From Nitrospirota bacterium (GTDB lineage Bacteria > Nitrospirota > Thermodesulfovibrionia > Thermodesulfovibrionales > UBA6898): DNA of 10,716 nucleotides. The stretch is taken from contig JAOUFP010000053.1 of the NCBI GenBank assembly GCA_029858145.1, positions 1 to 10,716 of the forward strand. The letters run 5' to 3'. Both the position numbers and the translations under genes were made by a program. The notes under the pieces were generated by a model. The model did no database searches, had not been told where the DNA came from, and worked only from the letters and a program-made list of their open reading frames with translations. Shown piece by piece: positions 5,384-10,716 of the stretch. The number at the start of each line of letters is the position of its first letter. Position 1 is the stretch's first letter.

Positions 5384-8300
5384 CTAGACTCCGACCTCTG
5401 CGAGCTGCATAGAGATCACCTTGGTAACACCGGCCTCCTCCATCGTAACACCGTAGAGATGCTGGGCAACACCCATCGTGGTCCTGTTGTGCGTGACAAC
5501 AATAAACTGGGTTTCCTTCGACAGCGCTTCGATCATCTTCGAATACCGCTCGGTATTGGATTCATCGAGCGGCGCGTCGGCTTCATCGAGTATGCAGAGG
5601 GGGGTCGGCTTGATTAGGAAGCTGGCAAATTGCAGTGAAAGCGCGGTAAGGGCCTTTTCTCCTCCGGAAAGCAGGTGCAGGTTCTGGAGTTTCTTTCCGG
5701 GGGGCTGCGCGATGATGTCAATACCGGTCTCGAGGATGTTGTGCTCGTCAGTCAGGACAAGCTCCGCCCTTCCTCCACCGAAGAGGGTCACGAAAACCTC
5801 GGCAAACTTCAGTTTCAGCGCCTCGAACGCCTCTCTGAGCTTTTTCTTCGTTGTCTGATTGATCTTTGCTATGGCCTCTTCAAGCTCCGCGATCGACTTA
5901 TTGAGATCTTCCTGCTGTTTTGTCATAAAATCGTACCGCGTCTTCAGTTCCTCATATTCTTCGAGTGTCCCGAGGTTCACCGGCCCCATCTCCTGTATCT
6001 TGCTCCTCAGTTCAACAAGCCTTTCCTCATCCTGCGGCGTCACCTCCGCAAGTTCAAGGGACTCGATTTCGATCCCATAGTTATTCCTGACATTTTCGAT
6101 AAGGTTTTCGATCCTCATTTTATGTTCAGCCTTAAGGACATCAAGCTCTGACAGCCTTGCCGTCATCTGCGCGTGCTGCTGCCTTGATCTCCTCAGCTCC
6201 TGCTCGACAATGAGCAAATCCTCGTTTTCTTTCTCGATCTCGTCCTTCTTCTGAGAAATATCCTGTCGTACGAGGTCCGCGTCGGCAACAAGCCTTCGCA
6301 ACTTGTCTTCCTGCGTTGATATGCCTGCCCTGCGCTGGGAAACTCGCGCAAGGACCGATTCAATCTCGGTCCGGAGGCTTTCCCTCCGCTGCCCTAATTC
6401 TGCGAGAAATTTTATTGCCGATTCCATCTCGTTCCTGACCGCTTCAAGCCGTTCCCTGTTAGATGCGGCCTCAAGCCTCAGGTCTGTGACTTCGGAACGG
6501 TATCCCTCTATTTCGGATTTCTTCTGGGCGATGCTTTCCTGGAGGCTGAGCAGCTCGGTCTCCATATCGGTTTTCCTCGCCTCAATCGCTTTTCCCTGTT
6601 CTTCCGTCTTCATAATGGCCGCCGTAACAGCTTCCTTCTCCCGGCCAATCTCCTCGAGCTCAATCGAAAGATAGGAGAGTTTTCTGCTCATCCTTTCCTT
6701 GTCTTCCATATATTTCTCCACCGTGAGCTTCGCGAGTGAAATCTCCTTCTCAAATGCGTGAATTGACGCGTCGACACTCCTGATCGCCTCTTCTTTTTCG
6801 AGGCTGACATCCTGCATGGTCCGCATCTTGTCTGCTGTCTGTTCTATAAAAGCCTTCTTTTCCGCGATCTGGTCTTCCAGTTCCCGTATCTCCCGCTTCC
6901 TCCGGAAAATACCCTTCTCTCCGCCTATAACGACAGCACCGGACTGTTCCACCACCTCTCCGGTCATGGTCGCGAAACTGTAGCTCCCCGCTGCAGACTT
7001 CAGGTCAAAGGCAGACTTCAGGTCTCTGACAATCAGGACGCTCCCCAGCAGGTTTTCAGCGACCTGCGCGTAACCTTCTTTTGGTTTCACAAAGTTGAGC
7101 GCCCTGCCGATGACTCCGTCAGGAACAGTGCCGCCCGGAACCGAGGGCAGCGGGGACGCGGTAATGAATGCCGTCTTGTCAACGCTCTTTCCCCTCAGCG
7201 CGGATATGGCCTGCTCTATATCATCAAGGGATTCGAGAATAAATGATTCAGCCTTCTCAGAAAGCGCGCTTTCGATGGCTTTTTCATAGTCCGCCGCAAC
7301 ATCGAACACATCCGAAACTGAAGAGATCAGCCTGATACTGGCGTTCTCCCTGATCAATTCTTTTGTAGGCTGATCGAAAACGATTTCCTTCAGGGAATCC
7401 ATGCGCGATGTGCAGGATGCGAGTTCCTCCCGTGCCTCGGCGAGCATGCGGGCGAGTTCCCCGATCCCCGCCTTTGTTGCCGTGAGTTCCTCGGTCAGAA
7501 TTTCCTTCTTTTCCTTCATCAGAAGCGTCTCGCTGTTTCTTCCGTGAATCTCGGCTTCGACCGTGCTTATCGCGGTCTCGATCTCTTCGAGCATTCTCCG
7601 GGAATCGCCGGATTCCCTCACTGAGGTGTCCTCTCTCCGGTAGAGGGATTCAAGAAGGGACTCCTGCCTGCTCATTTCATTTCTCAGCTTGCTGATCTCA
7701 TCAGAAACCCTGAAGATTTCCCGCCTTTTATCTTCTATCAGTTCTTCCTTGTCTGAAAGCGATTCTTCGATGGATCTGAGGTTTTCGGTCTTCTCCTTCA
7801 GTCTCTCCGCAAGAGCCTCCATCTCCTCGGATATCCGGGAGCTGTTCAACTGCAACTCCTCGTATTTGGCGGAGAGGTCAATGCTTCTCTGGTCCATGTC
7901 TTCTCCCTGATGCAGGAGTTTCTCATGGTACTCATCGAGGTTGCTGATATCATTCCTTGCCACCGCTATCTCGCGTTCTATATCGGCGATTTCGCGCTCC
8001 ATCAGCTGGAAGGTGTTCTGCACCGCCTCAAGGGCCTTCTCTTTTTCGAGGAGTGAGACGCGCCTTGTCTCCGTTCTGTTTTCTATCTCTGTTATCCCGG
8101 CGCTTGCAACCGCCTCGTTCTCCTTGAGCAAAGTATACTCTTCCGTGATCAGACTGAAAGATTCCTTTATCTGCTGGTATTCCCGTCTCGCGATCTTCAG
8201 TTCTATCGCGTGCATCTCTGATGAGAGTTTCTTGTAGCGCTCGGCTTTTTTGGCGAGTCTGTCGAGTATGTTTATCTGCTTCCTGACTTCGGCGATGATG

Positions 8301-8890
8301 TCATTTATCCTGAGAAGGTTCAGACGGGAAGATTCGAGTTTTGAAAGGGCCTCAGCCTTTCTGACCTTATATTTCATGACCCCCGCGACTTCTTCAATGA
8401 TAAACCGCCGCTCAAGGGGCTTTGAATTGAGGATTTCTCCGATTCTCCCCTGCTCAAGGATGGAATAACTCTTGAAATCCAGCCCGGTATCGAGAAAAAC
8501 ATCCTTGATATCCTTCAGCCTGCAGGTGCTCTTATTGATCATATATTCACTTTCACCGGAGCGGTACAGCCTTCTGGTTACCGTCACATGATCACTTTGT
8601 CCCTGTCCGTTATTCGCGCCGGCACCGTTCATGCCGGAAACCACCAGGGTCACTTCCGCCATCCCCTTCGGCTTTTTCGTGACAGAGCCGTTGAAGATGA
8701 CCTCTTCCATCTTTTCACCCCTGAGGCTCTTGGCGCTCTGCTCCCCCAGCACCCACCTGAAGGCGTCCACGATGTTGCTCTTGCCGCAGCCGTTCGGACC
8801 GACAATACAGGTTATCCCGGGATGGAGGGCAAACGTAGTTTTATCCGCAAATGACTTGAAACCTATGAGTTCGATTTTTTCGATGCGCAT
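5384..8890 (-). CDS. smc: Chromosome segregation ATPase SMC
   Basis: This 1168-aa protein is a complete SMC subunit of the bacterial condensin that, with ScpA and ScpB, compacts and helps segregate the chromosome. The N-terminal head carries Walker A GPNGCGKS at 31-38. Long Glu/Lys/Arg-rich coiled coils span about 170-500 and 670-1000. The hinge dimerisation domain lies near 515-660, with Gly-rich ends (GEVVEQSGAVVIGGEKG). The C-terminal head has the ABC signature LSGGEKALTAL (from 1074), Walker B CILDEADAPLDE (1099-1110) and the switch His1134 in VTHNR. Length and domain order are normal. No ftsY, scpA or scpB is in the window. A promoter lies about 40-70 bp upstream, so smc starts its own unit. 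The ATG has no Shine-Dalgarno; the sequence before it is ATCTCTTTTAAA. Confidence 0.97.
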   Translation of the reverse strand: MRIEKIELIGFKSFADKTTFALHPGITCIVGPNGCGKSNIVDAFRWVLGEQSAKSLRGEKMEEVIFNGSVTKKPKGMAEVTLVVSGMNGAGANNGQGQSDHVTVTRRLYRSGESEYMINKSTCRLKDIKDVFLDTGLDFKSYSILEQGRIGEILNSKPLERRFIIEEVAGVMKYKVRKAEALSKLESSRLNLLRINDIIAEVRKQINILDRLAKKAERYKKLSSEMHAIELKIARREYQQIKESFSLITEEYTLLKENEAVASAGITEIENRTETRRVSLLEKEKALEAVQNTFQLMEREIADIEREIAVARNDISNLDEYHEKLLHQGEDMDQRSIDLSAKYEELQLNSSRISEEMEALAERLKEKTENLRSIEESLSDKEELIEDKRREIFRVSDEISKLRNEMSRQESLLESLYRREDTSVRESGDSRRMLEEIETAISTVEAEIHGRNSETLLMKEKKEILTEELTATKAGIGELARMLAEAREELASCTSRMDSLKEIVFDQPTKELIRENASIRLISSVSDVFDVAADYEKAIESALSEKAESFILESLDDIEQAISALRGKSVDKTAFITASPLPSVPGGTVPDGVIGRALNFVKPKEGYAQVAENLLGSVLIVRDLKSAFDLKSAAGSYSFATMTGEVVEQSGAVVIGGEKGIFRRKREIRELEDQIAEKKAFIEQTADKMRTMQDVSLEKEEAIRSVDASIHAFEKEISLAKLTVEKYMEDKERMSRKLSYLSIELEEIGREKEAVTAAIMKTEEQGKAIEARKTDMETELLSLQESIAQKKSEIEGYRSEVTDLRLEAASNRERLEAVRNEMESAIKFLAELGQRRESLRTEIESVLARVSQRRAGISTQEDKLRRLVADADLVRQDISQKKDEIEKENEDLLIVEQELRRSRQQHAQMTARLSELDVLKAEHKMRIENLIENVRNNYGIEIESLELAEVTPQDEERLVELRSKIQEMGPVNLGTLEEYEELKTRYDFMTKQQEDLNKSIAELEEAIAKINQTTKKKLREAFEALKLKFAEVFVTLFGGGRAELVLTDEHNILETGIDIIAQPPGKKLQNLHLLSGGEKALTALSLQFASFLIKPTPLCILDEADAPLDESNTERYSKMIEALSKETQFIVVTHNRTTMGVAQHLYGVTMEEAGVTKVISMQLAEVGV

Positions 8891-8927
8891 TTTAAAAGAG
8901 ATGAATACTTATTTTTTTTGAGGTTTT

Positions 8928-8957
8928 AGTATACCCTATCTCAAATTTTACTGACAA
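8928..8957 (-). promoter_or_regulatory. Sigma-70-type promoter of smc
   Basis: On the minus strand TTGTCA (8957-8952) and TATACT (8933-8928) are separated by 18 bp. The start site would fall near 8921, giving a leader of about 30 nt to the smc ATG at 8890. Two hexamers close to consensus, placed downstream of the rplQ-operon terminator, make this credible. Confidence 0.65.
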
Positions 8958-9049
8958 GGGTTTCGAATAAAAAAATGGCTCCATGTTATTCCTGCTTCAG
9001 TGCGTATGCGGAACAGTTGTCATCGGCACGCAACCGCTTCATCCCTCAT

Positions 9050-9081
9050 AAAAAAAGGACTCCCGAAAGAGTCCTCTTTTC
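9050..9081 (-). terminator. Rho-independent terminator of the rpoA-rplQ operon
   Basis: AGGACTC (9056-9062) and GAGTCCT (9069-9075) form a perfect 7-bp stem with a 6-nt loop. On the minus strand a run of T residues follows directly (the A run at 9050-9056 of the plus strand). The plus-strand side also has a short T run, so it could work in both directions. It lies about 50 bp after the micropeptide stop. Confidence 0.88.
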
Positions 9082-9125
9082 TAACACTTTTTATTGTGCC
9101 TGCCCGGGCCCTTTTTAGGAGCCGC

Positions 9126-9215
9126 TCAGGTCGAAACACCAAGCCTCGGCAAAACCACCGCCTGCAAAACTATCCAGACGGCAATGATAGCGAGTCCGAT
9201 GAGTACATCGCTCAT
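9126..9215 (-). CDS. 29-aa single-helix membrane micropeptide
   Basis: This short gene encodes 29 residues, beginning MSDVLIGLAIIAVWIV and ending LPRLGVST. Residues 4-22 form one hydrophobic helix with no charged residues, followed by a Pro-Arg-Leu-Gly turn. The ATG overlaps the rplQ stop by one base in a TAATG arrangement, and the operon terminator lies about 50 bp beyond its TGA, so it fits the end of the alpha operon as a coupled last gene. There is no separate ribosome-binding site beyond the purine-rich end of rplQ. A conserved tail after the helix argues for selection rather than chance, but I cannot name a family with certainty. The likely location is the inner membrane. Its role is unknown. 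Confidence 0.6.
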   Translation of the reverse strand: MSDVLIGLAIIAVWIVLQAVVLPRLGVST

Positions 9216-9637
9216 TATGCCTTTTCTTTCTTCTCTGATTTCTCTTCTTTCTTTTCTTTCCCTTTGGCCTTCTTTATCTTTTCATAATCTATGAATTCAA
9301 GCACAGCCATGGGGGCTGAGTCCTTCAGCCTGTTTCTTGTCTGGACGAGCCTGAGGTAGCCTCCGTTTCTTCCGACAAACCGGGGAGCTATTTCATTGAA
9401 AAGTTTCGATGCTACCGTCCTGTCCGTCACGTATGACAAGACCTGTCTCTTGGAATGCAGGTCGCCCTTTATTCCGAAGGTTATCATCCGTTCAGCAATC
9501 CTTTTTGTTTCTTTCGCCTTTGCAACAGTCGTTTCTATCCTCTGGTTATCAAGCAGGGCAGTAACGAGTCCGCGCAAAAGAGCCTTGCGCTGGTTTGCAG
9601 GCCTGCCGAATAATCTTCCATCAACTTTATGACGCAT
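9215..9637 (-). CDS. rplQ: 50S ribosomal protein bL17
   Basis: This 140-aa protein is ribosomal protein bL17 of the large subunit. It opens with the family signature MRHKVDGRLFGRPANQRKA, followed by the LLRGLVTALLDNQRIETTVAKAKE region, and ends its core near residue 120 with APMAVLEFIDY. The last 20 or so residues are a Lys/Glu-rich extension (KKAKGKEKKEEKSEKKEKA), longer than the minimal 116-127 aa form but of a kind seen in other bacteria. It overlaps the end of rpoA by 11 bp, and GGAGG lies 11 nt upstream inside rpoA, so translational coupling is expected. rpoA-rplQ order is the standard bacterial arrangement. Confidence 0.98.
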   Translation of the reverse strand: MRHKVDGRLFGRPANQRKALLRGLVTALLDNQRIETTVAKAKETKRIAERMITFGIKGDLHSKRQVLSYVTDRTVASKLFNEIAPRFVGRNGGYLRLVQTRNRLKDSAPMAVLEFIDYEKIKKAKGKEKKEEKSEKKEKA

Positions 9638-10667
9638 TATTGCTCATACCTCCAGTCTGTAAGGCTGTCTCTTTATCAATGTTATCAAGATCGACCTTCA
9701 TGCCAAGGTGAAGTCCCATCCTCGCGAGTATCTCTTTTATCTCGTTGAGGGATTTCCTTCCGAAATTTTTCGTCTTGAGCATTTCCGGCTCTGTCTTCTG
9801 AACAAGTTCAGCTATAGTCTTAATATCTGCGTTCTTCAGGCAGTTATACGACCTCACGGAGAGTTCCAGTTCATCTACGGTCTTGAAGAGATTGGCATTG
9901 AGCGACCTGCTGTTGCCTTCTTCTCCCACCGTCACTGTCATCGGCTCATCCGCAACAACATCTTCATATTCTTCTTCAGCCACAAAAAGGTCCATATGCT
10001 CGATAAGAATGGAAGCTGTTTCGGAAAGCGCCTTTTCGGGGGTCATGCTCCCGTCGGTCCACAATTCCATGATCAGCCTGTCGTAATCGGTCGCTCTCCC
10101 GACCCTTGTCTTTTCCACCCAGAAATTGACCCTTTGCACAGGAGAAAAAACAGCGTCGACAGCGATCATGCCAACCGGCAGATCCTCTTTCGTAATCTCC
10201 GTTGTCTCATAGCCCTTGCCTTTTCTGATATACAATTCGGCATCGAACCTGGCATCCTTATCCAGGGTAGCGATAACCAACTCAGGGTTCAGCACTTCTA
10301 TCGTGGAATCAGCCTGCAGATCTCCCGCAGTCACCACGCCCGGGCCCTTCACGCTGAAGTTAGCGATCTTATTGCCTTCCCCGTGAAATTTAATCCTCAT
10401 CTTTTTCAGATTCAAAATAATATCAATAACATCTTCCTGAATCCCTTTTATAGACGCAAACTCATGCAACGCGCCCGAGATTTTTACCGCAGTCACCGCA
10501 GCGCCGTCCAGAGATGAAAGCAAAACTCTTCTCAATGCGTTCCCGATTGTTGTGCCAAAGCCGCGCTCCAAGGGCTCGACAACAACCTTTCCGTAAGTGC
10601 TGCTTAATGTCTCTTCATCAAACCTGATTTTCTCAGGTAATTGAAAGCCTTTTTTCTTTAGGTTCAT
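9627..10667 (-). CDS. rpoA: RNA polymerase alpha subunit
   Basis: The protein is 346 aa from ATG 10667. It is the alpha subunit that assembles RNA polymerase and contacts UP elements and activators. The N-terminal domain has the conserved GNALRRVLLSSL dimerisation region near residues 42-53, followed by the rest of the assembly domain to about 230. The C-terminal domain starts near 263; Arg272 and Asn275 in SVRSYNCLK correspond to the DNA-contacting Arg265 and Asn268 of E. coli, and GRKSLNEIKEILARMGLHLGM completes it. A short acidic linker (AEEEYEDVVADE) joins the domains. A TTG seven codons upstream and an ATG four codons upstream are in frame, but GGGAGG at 10677-10672 is placed for ATG 10667. 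rpsD usually precedes it; too little sequence remains to tell. Confidence 0.97.
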   Translation of the reverse strand: MNLKKKGFQLPEKIRFDEETLSSTYGKVVVEPLERGFGTTIGNALRRVLLSSLDGAAVTAVKISGALHEFASIKGIQEDVIDIILNLKKMRIKFHGEGNKIANFSVKGPGVVTAGDLQADSTIEVLNPELVIATLDKDARFDAELYIRKGKGYETTEITKEDLPVGMIAVDAVFSPVQRVNFWVEKTRVGRATDYDRLIMELWTDGSMTPEKALSETASILIEHMDLFVAEEEYEDVVADEPMTVTVGEEGNSRSLNANLFKTVDELELSVRSYNCLKNADIKTIAELVQKTEPEMLKTKNFGRKSLNEIKEILARMGLHLGMKVDLDNIDKETALQTGGMSNNAS

Positions 10668-10671
10668 AAGG

Positions 10672-10677
10672 CCTCCC
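10672..10677 (-). promoter_or_regulatory. rpoA ribosome-binding site
   Basis: GGGAGG lies 4 nt before ATG 10667 and decides this start over the TTG and ATG further upstream, the latter being partly inside the site. Confidence 0.75.
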
Positions 10678-10716
10678 ATCTGCCTCAAATTTATACGTTA
10701 TTAAATACTCTGTCGC

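Noticed and set aside
9708..10517. Long plus-strand frame antisense to rpoA
   Set aside because: rpoA is unmistakable on the minus strand and this translation has no recognisable domain.

Overview
The window is about 10.7 kb of bacterial chromosome of moderate G+C. Nearly every gene is on the minus strand, so it reads right to left. From the right: rpoA, rplQ and a 29-codon membrane micropeptide form the end of the ribosomal-protein/alpha operon and stop at a strong hairpin terminator (about 9050-9081). Next are smc with its own promoter, a FAD-linked glycolate/D-lactate dehydrogenase gene (glcD-like), and a two-gene system II cytochrome c maturation unit (ccsA/resC then resB). Then come a stand-alone LigD-type 3'-phosphoesterase and, at the left edge, the start of a TPR-repeat gene. 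System II cytochrome c biogenesis, a glcD-type enzyme and a sigma-54 promoter suggest an anaerobic or microaerophilic Gram-negative lineage, such as Nitrospirota or the former Deltaproteobacteria. This is inference from gene content; there is no rRNA to confirm it.

The housekeeping half (about 3.1-10.7 kb) is conventional apart from three points. The WWD heme-handling motif of CcsA has Thr where Asp is expected. A hydrophobic micropeptide overlaps the rplQ stop. The smc-glcD gap holds several dyads.

The accessory part is 664-2327. A near-consensus sigma-70 promoter lies only 9 nt before the TPR start codon, which predicts a leaderless mRNA. Pointing the other way is a well-formed -24/-12 (sigma-54) promoter at 884-899. 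Upstream of it are two AGGTAAA-n-TTTAC dyads whose centres are exactly 20 bp apart, placed about 108 and 128 bp before the predicted start site. This is the geometry of an enhancer for a sigma-54 activator. The only convincing plus-strand gene downstream is a small cysteine-rich protein (1180-1473). Converging on it is the 138-aa phosphoesterase gene, flanked by two imperfect direct repeats of about 34 bp and preceded by a hairpin that may cover its ribosome-binding site.

Functional links: glcD, ccsA and resB are spaced 16 and 19 nt apart and are probably co-transcribed, joining electron input from 2-hydroxyacids with c-type cytochrome assembly. rpoA, rplQ and the micropeptide overlap and are probably translationally coupled. 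I found no tRNA, rRNA, CRISPR array or insertion sequence.
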